A stretch of DNA of 64,000 bases from Bifidobacterium amazonense. GTDB lineage: Bacteria; Actinomycetota; Actinomycetes; Actinomycetales; Bifidobacteriaceae. The translations under genes were made by a program, and so were the position numbers. Positions 9,388 to 17,863 of the stretch are shown here, one piece after another (the first letter of the stretch is position 1; each line of letters opens with the position of its first letter). A model generated the notes under the pieces. That model was not told the DNA's origin and did no database searches. It saw nothing but the letters and a program-made list of their open reading frames with translations. The stretch spans positions 26,340 through 90,339 of the forward strand of contig NZ_JAFEJT020000005.1 in NCBI RefSeq assembly GCF_018555435.2, given 5' to 3'.

Positions 9388-9421
9388 GTTCCCGGGATTT
9401 TTGCCGCGAAATCCCGGGAAC
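9388..9421. terminator. Inverted repeat 2 just after the ppk2 stop
   Basis: 13-bp arms GTTCCCGGGATTT and its complement surround an 8-base loop. The hairpin starts 13 bases after the ppk2 stop on the minus strand, the position of an intrinsic terminator, but no long T-run follows. It uses the same TTCCCGGGATT core as the repeat at 9268-9306, so either could be a copy of one small repeat element. Confidence 0.55.
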
Positions 9422-9434
9422 TGAAACGCCCCGG

Positions 9435-10493
9435 TTAGCCCAATCTCCTTCTGGCCTCCGCCGGGTCGACGCCCGCGTCCAACGGCGGCCACGTCATGTT
9501 CATGTTCTTGAGCGTGGTGCGCAGCAGTTCGGACACGACGGCGCGCGAATACCACCGGTTGTCGGCCGGCACGAGATACCACGGCGCGGATTGCGTGCTC
9601 GTGCGTTCGAACACCTCCTGCCATGCGGCCATATAGTCGTCCCAACGGTCGCGCGCGTCCAGATCGGACACGTCGAACTTCCAGAATTTAGTCGGGTCGT
9701 CGAGTCTTGAAAGAAAATGGCGCCGCTGTTCCTCTTTGCTGACGACGAGGAAGATTTTGATGACCGCACAGCCGTCGGCGACCAGATTGCGTTCGAACTC
9801 GTTGACGAGATCGTATCGCGCCCGCCATTCGGCTTCCGGCACGGTGCCGTAGATGTGCGGCATGACGATGTCCTCATAGTGCGACCGGTCGAACACGCTG
9901 ATCCAACCCGGGTCGGGCAGTTCGCGCTCGACGCGCCAAAGGAAGCCGTGCGCGAGTTCCTCCGCGCTCGGCTTGCCGAATCCGTGATAGTGGATGCCCA
10001 TCGGATTGCCTTGGCGGAACACGTGCTTGACGATGCCGCCTTTGCCGGAGGCGTCCATGCCCTGCAGCACGATGAGCAGCCTGCGACGGGATCCCTTGAC
10101 GCCGTTCGCGTACAGCAGGTTCTGATAGCGTGCGATTTCGGACGCGCTGAGCGCGATGAACCGTTCCGCGTCGTCCTTGTCGCCGTCAAAGCCGGGCGTC
10201 GAGTCGCCGATGACGTCGTTGACGTTCATGCCGTGATGGAACATGAGACGTTGCGCCGGCGGCAGCGACCAGACCGCGCTGAGCAGTTCGCTGGATTTGG
10301 CAGCGTTGGCGAGACGTTCGGCCACCGTGGTGCTCGCCTCGATTGCGCCGATCCTGTTTTCCGCGCGTTTGAGCGTCTTGTCGATGCGCTTGTCGGATTT
10401 GGCGGTCTTATCCTTGTCGGCCTTGTCGATTTTGATGGCCTTGCCGCCGTCCTTGGCGCCTTTGAGGCCCGTCTGCTTGTCGTCTTTGCCCAT
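9435..10493 (-). CDS. Polyphosphate kinase 2 family protein (polyphosphate:nucleotide phosphotransferase)
   Basis: 352 residues from the ATG at 10493; a TTG at 10514 would add 7 residues but has no better ribosome site. The first 70 or so residues are Lys/Asp-rich and charged. The PPK2 core shows the Walker A-like GMDASGKGGIVKHV, a DRSHYEDIVMPHIYG block and the FLVVSKEEQRRHFLSRLDDP lid block. Enzymes of this family transfer phosphate from polyphosphate to AMP, ADP or GDP. The sequence alone does not settle the class or the direction of reaction. The gene is transcribed alone, with a hairpin after its stop. Confidence 0.88.
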   Translation of the reverse strand: MGKDDKQTGLKGAKDGGKAIKIDKADKDKTAKSDKRIDKTLKRAENRIGAIEASTTVAERLANAAKSSELLSAVWSLPPAQRLMFHHGMNVNDVIGDSTPGFDGDKDDAERFIALSASEIARYQNLLYANGVKGSRRRLLIVLQGMDASGKGGIVKHVFRQGNPMGIHYHGFGKPSAEELAHGFLWRVERELPDPGWISVFDRSHYEDIVMPHIYGTVPEAEWRARYDLVNEFERNLVADGCAVIKIFLVVSKEEQRRHFLSRLDDPTKFWKFDVSDLDARDRWDDYMAAWQEVFERTSTQSAPWYLVPADNRWYSRAVVSELLRTTLKNMNMTWPPLDAGVDPAEARRRLG

Positions 10494-10579
10494 GCCCACG
10501 ATTCTACGGCGCAATCACAAGAACCCGCCAAAGCGTCTCCACGCTTCGACGGGTTCCTTACCCTCACAGCCAATGCGGT

Positions 10580-10910
10580 ATCGCGCTTCGCGCGATGCTG
10601 TGTTGTTGCTCGCCGTCGCTCGCGGACGCTCCCTCAGTCACGCTTCGCGTGACAGCTCCCTCAGCCGAGGGAGCCAGCAAGGCGTGTTATAGCACCTGGG
10701 TTGATAACCGCAGCAACGCCATGAAGCTGGCGGAGCCTCGGCCCTCTCGGCTGAGGGGCTCCCGGCGAAGCCGGGTGGGGGAGCGTCCGCGAGCCGCAAG
10801 GCGAGCCGACAGCACGGCATCGGCCGAAGGCCGATCCCGTTCCCGCTGCGGCAGCGAGCCAACAGCACCGTATCGACCGCACGCAGTGCGGGCGATGCTG
10901 CTGGCGCTTG
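10580..10910. repeat. Intergenic repeat region with CTCCCTCAG-type palindromes
   Basis: The 405-base spacer between ppk2 and the sugar permease has no credible gene. It holds nested palindromes: TCACGCTTCGCGTGA at about 10637, CTCAGCCGAGGGAGCC at about 10661, and an inverted relative (CTCGGCTGAGGGGCTCCCGG) at about 10747, plus CGCTCGCGGACGCTCCCTCA near 10616 with its complement near 10780. The two halves are roughly inverted copies and could form a long cruciform. A related stretch (CCCTCAGTCGGCTTCGCCGG) occurs between uxaB and uxaA. This resembles the small dispersed palindromic elements seen in bifidobacterial intergenic DNA; that comparison is from memory. Confidence 0.7.
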
Positions 10911-10919
10911 CAAAAAAGA

Positions 10920-11876
10920 TCAGCCCTTGACGGCGCCGATCATGACGCCCTTGTTGAAGTACTTCTGCAGGAACGGGTACAAAATCAACAGGGGGGCGGT
11001 CGACACGATGATCACACCGTACTTGATCTGATCAGCCAACTGCTGCTGCTGCAACGCGGACTGGCCACCGTTGCCCGCACCGCCCTGCTGGGTCTGGTTC
11101 GCCAACAGAATGTTCTGCAACACCATCTGCAACGGCTGCTTCGTGTCGGTCCTGATGTAGATCAGGCCGGTGAAGTAATCATTCCAATGACCCACGAAAT
11201 AATACAAGCCCAACACCGCGATGATCGCGCTCGACAAGGGAATCACGATCTTGAGGAAATACCCGAAGAACGACAAACCATCAATCTGCGCCGCATCATG
11301 CAACTCCTCAGGAATACTGGTTTCGAAGAACGAACGCGCGATAATCAGATTCCACACGCTCACCGCACCCGGCAGGATAAACACCCACATGTTATCCAAC
11401 AGGTTCAAATCCTTATACAACAAGTAGCTCGGGATCAGACCGCCCGCGAAATACATCGTGAACGTGAACAAGAACAAAATCACACGACGCGGCTTGAAAT
11501 CAACACGCGACAAAGCGAACGCGGCCGGCAGGGTCACGATCATGTTCAACGCCGTACCCACCACCGAGTAGATAATCGTGTTCTTATAACCAATCCAAAT
11601 ACGGGAATCGGAGAACACCTTCTCGTAACCGCCGAAGCTGATGTCCACCGGCAGGATCGTGACCTTGCCGGTCGAGACCATCGCGGGATTCGAGAACGAG
11701 GCGATCACCACGAACCACAACGGGTAAATCACCACCGCCACAATCAACGCCAACAGGACCCAGATCACGATATCCGCAACCCAATCAGCAGGCTCACGAT
11801 GCTGCGCCACATGCTTGTTAAACGGAACCTCATCCCCGCTCTTCTTCACAGCAGGGGAAACGCTTGCAGTACTCAT
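10920..11876 (-). CDS. lplC: Sugar ABC transporter permease, LplC/YtcP type (MalG family)
   Basis: 318 residues with six predicted membrane segments, the first near residues 33-55 (WVADIVIWVLLALIVAVVIY). The EAA loop reads IPEELHDAAQIDGLSFFGYF near residues 208-227. It ends in the family signature KGVMIGAVKG. LplC/YtcP proteins pair with LplB-type permeases to import complex oligosaccharides, in Bacillus including rhamnogalacturonan fragments. It follows lplB by 35 bases in the same operon. Since lplB is broken by an IS, this subunit probably lacks its partner, and transcription from the lplB promoter would have to cross the element. Confidence 0.92.
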   Translation of the reverse strand: MSTASVSPAVKKSGDEVPFNKHVAQHREPADWVADIVIWVLLALIVAVVIYPLWFVVIASFSNPAMVSTGKVTILPVDISFGGYEKVFSDSRIWIGYKNTIIYSVVGTALNMIVTLPAAFALSRVDFKPRRVILFLFTFTMYFAGGLIPSYLLYKDLNLLDNMWVFILPGAVSVWNLIIARSFFETSIPEELHDAAQIDGLSFFGYFLKIVIPLSSAIIAVLGLYYFVGHWNDYFTGLIYIRTDTKQPLQMVLQNILLANQTQQGGAGNGGQSALQQQQLADQIKYGVIIVSTAPLLILYPFLQKYFNKGVMIGAVKG

Positions 11877-12356
11877 AACGCTCTAACCTTTGCCTTTCCT
11901 AACACAACCGCTTAGAAGATGCTCGTATCCGACACGCGCTTGGAAATCCAATTCGCCAGAATCAAGAAGAAGAAGTTAATCAACGTGTTAAACAAGCCAA
12001 TCGCCGTAGCATACGAGAACTGGAACGACTTCAAACCAATCATGTACGTATACGTCGCGATCACCTGAGAACCCGGCAAATTCATAGCATTCTGCATCAG
12101 AAGGACCTTCTCGAAACCAACCGACAGAATCGAACCCATGTTCATAATCAACAAAATCACACACGTCGGCATAATCGTCGGAATATCCACATACCGAATC
12201 AACTGCAAACGACCCGCACCATCAATCTTCGCAGCCTCATACAAGCTCACATCCACGCTCGAGAGAGCCGCGAGATAAATGATCGCGTTCCAACCACAAT
12301 GCTGCCACACCTCCGACAGCCAGTAAATCGGCGCCACCATATTCGGATTATCCAAC

Positions 12357-12382
12357 TGATGTGATCTGGTTTTTGTTCCGTG
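12357..12382 (+). repeat. Left inverted repeat of the IS3-family element
   Basis: Starts TGATGTGATCTGG then TTTTTGTTCCGT. It pairs with the right end at 13667-13691 with a perfect inner TTTTTGTTCCGT and a looser outer part. The 3 bases just outside (AAC) match those outside the right end. Confidence 0.9.
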
Positions 12383-12411
12383 TTTCACCTCATTGATGGG
12401 AGACTAGGAAC

Positions 12412-12732
12412 ATGACCGGAAAGATCCGTTATACGAAGGAGTTCCAGGAGAAGGCGTTGCGGCTTCTGGAGGAATCACGCGCGAATCATTCGTCGGAGAC
12501 GAAGGCCGTGGCCTCGGTCGCGTCGAACCTGGGTATCGCCCCGGAGACGTTGCGCAGGTGGAGGAACAAGGCCGACCGGGCCGTTACGGCGCAATCCGCG
12601 CGCGACGCGCAGGAGACGGCCGCCGAGCTGAAGCGCCTGCGCGCCGAGGTCGCGGAGCTGAGGAAGGCGAACGAGATCCTGACGACGGCGTCGGCTTTTT
12701 TCGCGGCCAGGCTCGACCCGACACGGCGTTGA
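12412..12732 (+). CDS. IS3-family transposase OrfA (helix-turn-helix)
   Basis: 106 residues. The N-terminal half is an IS3 OrfA helix-turn-helix (YTKEFQEKALRLLEES ... SNLGIAPETLRRW). It is followed by a Leu-zipper-like heptad segment (AAELKRLRAEVAELRKANEI) near residues 70-89 used for dimerisation. GGGAG precedes the ATG by 9 bases. The frame passes through T-TTT-TTC at 12696-12702, where a -1 slip would produce the OrfAB transposase; without it the protein ends at 12732. Confidence 0.93.
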   Translation: MTGKIRYTKEFQEKALRLLEESRANHSSETKAVASVASNLGIAPETLRRWRNKADRAVTAQSARDAQETAAELKRLRAEVAELRKANEILTTASAFFAARLDPTRR

Positions 12733-13661
12733 AGGCCGCGTACATCGATGCGTACCGGGGCCGTTTCGGGGTCGGGCCGATCTGCGAAGTGCTGTCCGCG
12801 GGTCTGGACTGCGGTTTCCTGACCGCCCGCGGCTACCGCATGTTCAAGGCGAGGCCGCCCAGCCGCATGGCCGCGCGCCACGAGGCGCTGGCCCGCGACA
12901 TCACGGCGATCCGGGAGGACGAGTTCATGCGCGTGTACGGGTATCGCAAGGTATGGCATCAGCTCATCCGCCAGGGCTGGAATCCCAAGGAGATCGGCCG
13001 TGACCAGGTCGCCGGCATCATGCGCTGGCTCGGGTTCCAAGGCGTTCGGGGCGGCCGGAGGCCGGTCACCACGATTCCCGCCAAGGGCAGGGGCGGCAGG
13101 CTCGACCTGGTCGAGCGCAAGTTCGCCGCCATGGCGCCGAACAGGCTGCACGTGGCCGACATCACCTACGTTCGCTTGGCGGACGGGTCGTTCGCGTACG
13201 TCGCGTTCGTCACCGACGCGTTCGCCAGGAGGATCGTCGGCTGGGCGGCCGCCTCCACGATGCGCACTGAGGAGCTGCCGCTGCAGGCGTTGGATCAGGC
13301 CGTCATGTGGGCCCGGTGCCACGGCGGTGCGGACGGGTGCGTGCATCACTCGGACCACGGCAGCCAGTACATCAGCCTCGTGTACTCCACGCACGTGGTC
13401 GACGCGGGCATGCTCCCGTCGACCGGCACGGTCGGCGACTCGTACGACAACGCGCTGGCCGAGCGCACGAACAACACGTACAAGCGCGAGCTGGTCTGGA
13501 TCAACAAACCGTACCGGACGGTCGGCGAGTTGGAGTATGCGACGATGCGGTGGGTCTCGTGGTACAACACGAAGCGCCTGCACGCCTCGTTGGGCTACAG
13601 GACACCGGAACAGGCCGAGAACGAGTATTATCAAACACAGACGGCACAAGCCGTCTCATAG
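12696..13661 (+). CDS. IS3-family transposase OrfB (DDE integrase), made by -1 frameshift
   Basis: The rve integrase core has the DDE triad visible as HVADITYV (first D), HHSDHGSQY (second D) and NALAERTNN (E), the usual IS3 spacing. Between slip site and core lies the HTH_21-like region (VYGYRKVWHQL). The frame extends upstream to 12558 without a good start, and homology begins right at the slippery site, so it is drawn from the slip at 12696. Its stop is 30 bases before the right end of the element. Confidence 0.9.
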   Translation, partial: FFRGQARPDTALKAAYIDAYRGRFGVGPICEVLSAGLDCGFLTARGYRMFKARPPSRMAARHEALARDITAIREDEFMRVYGYRKVWHQLIRQGWNPKEIGRDQVAGIMRWLGFQGVRGGRRPVTTIPAKGRGGRLDLVERKFAAMAPNRLHVADITYVRLADGSFAYVAFVTDAFARRIVGWAAASTMRTEELPLQALDQAVMWARCHGGADGCVHHSDHGSQYISLVYSTHVVDAGMLPSTGTVGDSYDNALAERTNNTYKRELVWINKPYRTVGELEYATMRWVSWYNTKRLHASLGYRTPEQAENEYYQTQTAQAVS

Positions 13662-13666
13662 CAGAA

Positions 13667-13691
13667 ACGGAACAAAAATCAGGCCACTTCA
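13667..13691 (-). repeat. Right inverted repeat of the IS3-family element
   Basis: Read on the minus strand it begins TGAAGTGGCCTGA then TTTTTGTTCCGT, the counterpart of the left end. The next bases (13692-13694, AAC) are the second copy of the target duplication. Confidence 0.9.
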
Positions 13692-14363
13692 AACAAGCTC
13701 GTCCCGCCAAAGAAACGACCCAAGAGTCCCGTATTCGGCGTCAGGAAAATATTCAACATCGCCACGATCACCACCGTCGAGATGAAGTGCGGCATATACG
13801 TGATCGTCTGCACGAAACCCTTCACCTTCGTGCTATGAATCTGATTAATCAACAACGCCAACACAATCGGCGCAATAAAACCAAGAACCAAAGTACCAAG
13901 ACTGATCTTGATCGTATTGACCATCACCTTGCTGAACATCGGCGACGTAAAGAACTGGTTGAAATACTTCAACCCAACCCACTGGCCACCCGTGAGCCCC
14001 TTCGAAGGCACGAAATCACGAAAAGCCAACTGAATACCATACATCGGAATATACGCGAAAATGAACACGAACACCATCGCCGGCAACGCCATCACCCAAT
14101 GCTGCCAATAATGCTGCACATGCCACACCAACTTCTTCGGCCACGGCAACGCCTTAAACGCAGCCGTATTATCAACCACTCCCGAAGCATCAACCGTCTG
14201 GACGGCCGCGGTCTTTGTCTTGGATGCTGTCATAGCAGTTCCTCCGCACGCATGATCATTGTCTCCTCCTGAGCCGTCGCCAGCCCATCCCTTACAAGCT
14301 GCAATGCCTGTAAACCCGAGTTCTCCGGTTTCCGGTGCTCCCGTCAACCTCTGAACGCCTATA

Positions 14364-14392
14364 ACGATATACTTAACATTCCAAAAAGTCAA
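14364..14392 (-). promoter_or_regulatory. Likely lplB promoter overlapped by a TAACGATATA motif
   Basis: On the minus strand TTGACT (14387-14392) and TATCGT (14364-14369) are 17 bases apart. The complement of the -10 region is part of TAACGATATA (14362-14371), a 10-mer found also upstream of both GH43 genes. The leader to the lplB start would be about 125 bases. Between 14393 and 14574 is AT-rich DNA with one LacI-like stretch, TTGCAACGTTTTTGCC at about 14436. Confidence 0.5.
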
Positions 14393-14555
14393 AAATCTCG
14401 ATCCAAACATGTCTCAAACGCACAAAACCAAGTAATTGCAACGTTTTTGCCATCCGGTCGAGCTCTCAACATGAACAAACGGCATCGCAATCAGCAACAA
14501 AATACAACAGAACAGCTCATAATCACAACGACACGGTACGTAATTTATATATAAG

Positions 14556-14575
14556 TACATGTATCTTTACATGTA
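14556..14575 (+). promoter_or_regulatory. Twin TACATGTA palindromes at the lacI-family start
   Basis: Two perfect 8-bp palindromes TACATGTA (14556-14563 and 14568-14575) are spaced by TCTT and end on the start codon. The AT-rich TTATATATA just upstream can serve as a -10 box. No Shine-Dalgarno is seen, so the mRNA would have a very short or no leader. The pair could be an autoregulatory operator. Confidence 0.5.
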
Positions 14576-15618
14576 TGAAGTCCGTATCATCTTCCCAACA
14601 GTCAAAGCCGACGCTCAAAGACGTGGCCGAAGCGGCGGGCGTGTCGATCATGACCGTGTCGAACGCGCTGCACAACAAGCCCGGCGTCAAAGCGGAGACC
14701 CGCAAGAAAGTGCTTGCGGTGGCCAGACGCATGAACTATTCGAGCAACCCGTCGGCGAAAATGCTGCGTTCCGGACGCAGCGACATCATCGAAGTCATCG
14801 TCGGCAGCTTCGACAATCCGTTCTACTCGCGTCTCGCCTCCGCGCTGTCCGACGAAATCGAACGCAACGGTCGCGAGGCGCTGCTGCGCGAAACGCACTA
14901 TGACCGCCGCGGCGAGGAGAACGCACTGAGCGAGCCGTTCAGCCTGTTCTGCGACGGCGTGATCATCGTCACGCCGCTGCTGTCGTCGGAGAAGATCAAG
15001 CAGATCGCCCTGCACAAGCCGGTCGTGCTGCATGAAATGCCCTCCGACGACAACGTGTTCGACACCGTGAACCTCGCCAACGAGGACGGCGCGGCCGACG
15101 CGATCCGCCATCTGCACGCCAAGGGATGCCGCAACATCGCCGTGATCGGCTCGTCGCACCTCGGCCCCGAAGACATGCTGCTCAGCCTGAACAATCCGGG
15201 AACCCTGCGCTATCGCGGCTGTTTCCGCGCGTTCAGCGAACTTGGACTCACCATGAGCCAAGACACCGCGTTCGACTGCGGCTGGGACGCGCACAGCGGA
15301 CGCGAGGCGGCCGAACGGATGCTCGCTTCGGACATCGCGTTCGACGGCGCGTTCTGCCTGACCGACTCGGTCGCGCTCGGCGTGCTGCAGACGCTGCGCC
15401 GGCACAATATCCGGGTTCCGGAGGACTTCAAGGTGATCGGCTTCGACGGCATCAGCATGGGAGCGGACGTCTCCCCCGCGCTCACCACCATCGAACCAGA
15501 CTATCGGGAAACGGCGCGCGCGCTGGTCACGGACCTGCTGTCCCGCATCGACGGATCGACCGCCGCCCCGCGCAAGACAATCGTCGGGTACACGATCACC
15601 GAACGCGAATCCGCGTGA
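14575..15618 (+). CDS. LacI-family transcriptional regulator (sugar transporter regulator)
   Basis: 347 residues. The LacI helix-turn-helix is at residues 13-32 (TLKDVAEAAGVSIMTVSNAL), followed by the hinge and a periplasmic-binding-like effector domain ending near 345. The ATG at 14575 is needed to keep the helix-turn-helix complete, although no Shine-Dalgarno precedes it. It is divergent from lplB and convergent with lplA, so it sits inside the split transporter locus and very likely controls it, perhaps through the TAACGATATA sites. The inducer is unknown, probably an oligosaccharide from plant cell wall. Confidence 0.9.
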   Translation: MKSVSSSQQSKPTLKDVAEAAGVSIMTVSNALHNKPGVKAETRKKVLAVARRMNYSSNPSAKMLRSGRSDIIEVIVGSFDNPFYSRLASALSDEIERNGREALLRETHYDRRGEENALSEPFSLFCDGVIIVTPLLSSEKIKQIALHKPVVLHEMPSDDNVFDTVNLANEDGAADAIRHLHAKGCRNIAVIGSSHLGPEDMLLSLNNPGTLRYRGCFRAFSELGLTMSQDTAFDCGWDAHSGREAAERMLASDIAFDGAFCLTDSVALGVLQTLRRHNIRVPEDFKVIGFDGISMGADVSPALTTIEPDYRETARALVTDLLSRIDGSTAAPRKTIVGYTITERESA

Positions 15619-15716
15619 TCCGCAATCAGCCGGACGTTCGGCTGGCGTTTCGGCGGTTGCGATCGTCTTGCCAGGTTGCCCGACGGAGCAGCAACGACCG
15701 ATACGCACAAGGCGAT

Positions 15717-15762
15717 ATGAATGGTGGCGAGATGCTTTTCGGAGTATCCCGCCACCATTCAT
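15717..15762. terminator. Bidirectional terminator between lacI and lplA
   Basis: 13-bp perfect arms ATGAATGGTGGCG and its complement enclose about 20 bases. It lies between the convergent ends of the LacI regulator and the binding-protein gene and can serve both. Confidence 0.75.
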
Positions 15763-15781
15763 GTCAGCCGTTGAGCCCGCG

Positions 15782-17380
15782 TCACTTGGTGTACTTGTCG
15801 TACCACTTCTGCCACAGGGCGACCGTGTCGTCCATGCCGAGCGTCCTGAGCTTGGAGACGAAGTCGTCGAACTCGCCGTCCACGCCGCCGGAGACGATCC
15901 AGCGGGAGATCACCGGCATCGCGTAGTCGAACATCTGCGTGTCGTTGTTGGAGATCGTGGTCGAATCGGTGTCGGACGGGCGCACGTAGTCGGGCATCGT
16001 GTCCTTGGTCAGGTCGAAGTGCTTGTACTGCTCGGCGTACACGTCGTCGGCCTCGCGGAACGAGGTGAGATAGTCGACGTTGCCGACGGTCACGTCGTCC
16101 GGGATCCATCCGGCGGAGCTTTCGCCACCCAGGCCGACGCGGGCGTCGGAATCGATGGCCTTCTGTGTAAGCTCGTAGGTCTTGTCGTCCTTCTTGGCGA
16201 GGTAGTCCGGCGTGGAGCCGTAGAACTGCTGGACGGAGACCTCCGGGTCATAGAGCTTGTTGACGATCTTGAGCACGGCGTCCATGTTCTCGTCGCCCGC
16301 GCGCACGGCCAGCTTGTTGTTCTGGAACATGGTGGTCTCCACCGAGCCGTCCCACGTCACGTCGTCGGCCGACATGCCCGGTCCTGCGGGCGCCGGCATG
16401 GCCACGTACTGGTCGGCCAGATCGCCGAAGTCGGTGGCCGCGTACGCGAACGCGACGCCGGTGATCGCCGTCTTGCCGTCGCTGGACAGCTCGGCGTTGT
16501 ACTTGGAATCGTCCTTGGTGAGCGCGGTGGACGGGATGAGTCCTTCGCCCATGAGCTTGTTGAGATACTTGACGACGGTCTTGAACTCTTCGGTGGCCAT
16601 GAAGTTGCCGACCTTGCCGTCCTTGACGTAGATGCCCTGCTGGGACGGGCCGGAGTTGAAGTGGGTGACGATGCCCAGCGAGTTGAGCAGCAGGAAGGTG
16701 TTGTACCAGCTCGGGCCGAAGCCGGAGGTGTCGAACTTCTTGATGTTCATCGGAATTTCGTCGGCCTTGCCGTTGCCGTTCGGATCCTGCGTCTTGAACG
16801 CTTCGAGCACCTGCTCGAGCTCGTCCCATGTCTTGGGGATTTCGAGGCCGAGCTTGTCGAGCCAGGTCTTGTTGATGAGCATGTGCTGGCCGGAACCGTG
16901 GTACTGCTTGCCGCGGGACGACGGCAGCACGTAGACGCCGCCGGACGGGGTCTGCACGAGCTTCTTCGCGTCGGGCTGCTCCTTGAAGAACTTGGCGACG
17001 CTGGGCAGCTGGTCCATGTGCTGGCTGAGGTCCTCGAACACCGGCACCTTGTCGGCGTCGGACGGGTCGAACGCGGCGATGGAGATGTCCGGAACGGAAC
17101 CGGAGGCGAGCATCGGGGACTTCTGGTTGTTCCACGCGTTGTTCATGACCTGGGACCACTTGATATGGCAGTCGCAGGCGGCGGTGAGCTCCTTGGTCCA
17201 CGCCATTTTTTCGGGAGCCATGGTGTCTGCGGTCGTGACCACGAGGATCTCGACCTGCGGCTTGCCGTCGGCGCCGGTGGATGTGCCGCTGCCGCAGCCG
17301 GCCAGCACGGTGGTCGCCGCGCACGCCATGGCGATTCCGGCGACGATGCGTCCTCGCACAGTCTTCGTTGCACTGCTCAT
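15782..17380 (-). CDS. lplA: Sugar ABC transporter substrate-binding lipoprotein, LplA type
   Basis: 532 residues. The signal peptide ends in the lipobox VLAGC with the lipid-anchored Cys at residue 29. The rest is a family 1 solute-binding protein of the large LplA type, which usually works with LplB/LplC permeases. GAGGAG precedes the ATG by 9 bases. The genes for its permeases lie beyond the convergent lacI at 14233-10920, so this gene has its own promoter. No ATPase gene is in the island; such importers commonly share an MsmK-type ATPase encoded elsewhere. Ligand inferred from neighbours: an oligogalacturonide or related pectin fragment. Confidence 0.9.
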   Translation of the reverse strand: MSSATKTVRGRIVAGIAMACAATTVLAGCGSGTSTGADGKPQVEILVVTTADTMAPEKMAWTKELTAACDCHIKWSQVMNNAWNNQKSPMLASGSVPDISIAAFDPSDADKVPVFEDLSQHMDQLPSVAKFFKEQPDAKKLVQTPSGGVYVLPSSRGKQYHGSGQHMLINKTWLDKLGLEIPKTWDELEQVLEAFKTQDPNGNGKADEIPMNIKKFDTSGFGPSWYNTFLLLNSLGIVTHFNSGPSQQGIYVKDGKVGNFMATEEFKTVVKYLNKLMGEGLIPSTALTKDDSKYNAELSSDGKTAITGVAFAYAATDFGDLADQYVAMPAPAGPGMSADDVTWDGSVETTMFQNNKLAVRAGDENMDAVLKIVNKLYDPEVSVQQFYGSTPDYLAKKDDKTYELTQKAIDSDARVGLGGESSAGWIPDDVTVGNVDYLTSFREADDVYAEQYKHFDLTKDTMPDYVRPSDTDSTTISNNDTQMFDYAMPVISRWIVSGGVDGEFDDFVSKLRTLGMDDTVALWQKWYDKYTK

Positions 17381-17863
17381 TGCTCTGTCTCCTCACTGAG
17401 CCGCGAACCATCCCTCTGCGGACGGCTCTGCACTGTCTCCATTGTTCGACCGGCTTGTTTTGATACACCGGTGAACCTCTTGACAATCTCTAAGATATAC
17501 CGCTGTACCAAACATGTCAAGTCATCGCAACACGCCGACGCAACAGCGCATGGCCCATAGCGCAATATCCCCACGCACCGAACGCTCGATCGCCGCCGTC
17601 GCAGGCATGCAGGCATCGGCGACGCGCACGATCATCGCCCGCACCGGCATACGGCCAGCGCTCCCCGGCCACCGTCCGGCGAGAGTCCGGCAACTACCCG
17701 GCCGCCGTCCGGCAACCGCCCGGCCGCCGTCCGACAACCACACGGCGACCGCACGACGACCACCCAGCGACCGTCGGAGTCGAAAGGCCTGGAATCATCC
17801 GGGCCGATGTACACGCGATACATGCGCAATGCGACCGCGGCACAGCATCCGCCGCGCGCAGCG
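17381..17863. other. Intergenic region upstream of lplA with a 22-bp degenerate tandem repeat
   Basis: No supportable gene in 483 bases. The first 140 bases hold the lplA promoter region, with TATATC at about 17497 on the minus strand within a stretch (AGCGGTATAT) resembling the TAACGATATA motif. About 17660-17760 is a degenerate tandem repeat of roughly 22 bp (CCGGCAAC..CCCGGCCGCCGT), three to four copies. The period is not a multiple of three, so it is not coding. Confidence 0.6.

Larger units (their letters stand above)
12357..13691 (+). mobile_element. IS3-family insertion sequence inside lplB
   Basis: 1335 bp. The ends are imperfect inverted repeats, both reading TGA-GTG--CTG-TTTTTGTTCCGT inward (left from 12357, right inward from 13691). 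A 3-bp target duplication AAC lies at 12354-12356 and 13692-13694. Two overlapping frames, OrfA and OrfB, are in the -1 arrangement normal for IS3, with a T-TTT-TTC slippery site at 12696-12702. The element is intact and probably still active. Confidence 0.95.
11912..14233 (-). pseudogene. lplB: Sugar ABC transporter permease LplB, split by an IS3-family insertion
   Basis: The N-terminal part (from ATG 14233, Shine-Dalgarno GGAGG) encodes about 185 residues with the motif AYIPMYGIQLAFRDF and the first membrane helices. The C-terminal part (ending at 11912) carries the EAA loop SLYEAAKIDGAGRLQLIRYV. Removing 12357-13691 and one copy of the AAC duplication rejoins the frame exactly as FGGTSLLDNPNMVAPIYW and gives a 327-residue protein, normal for LplB. 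There are no other stops, so the insertion looks recent. As it stands neither half can form a permease. Codon use is noticeably T/A-richer than in the uxa genes. Confidence 0.93.

Noticed and set aside
6513..9710. 1065-codon plus-strand open frame
   Set aside because: It is the antisense of the DUF3516 helicase; the product is Arg/Val/His-rich low-complexity with no family features and no start signal.
11912..12388. Independent short permease gene starting MKHGTKTRSHQ
   Set aside because: The first 11 residues come from the IS end; the rest is the 3' part of interrupted lplB.
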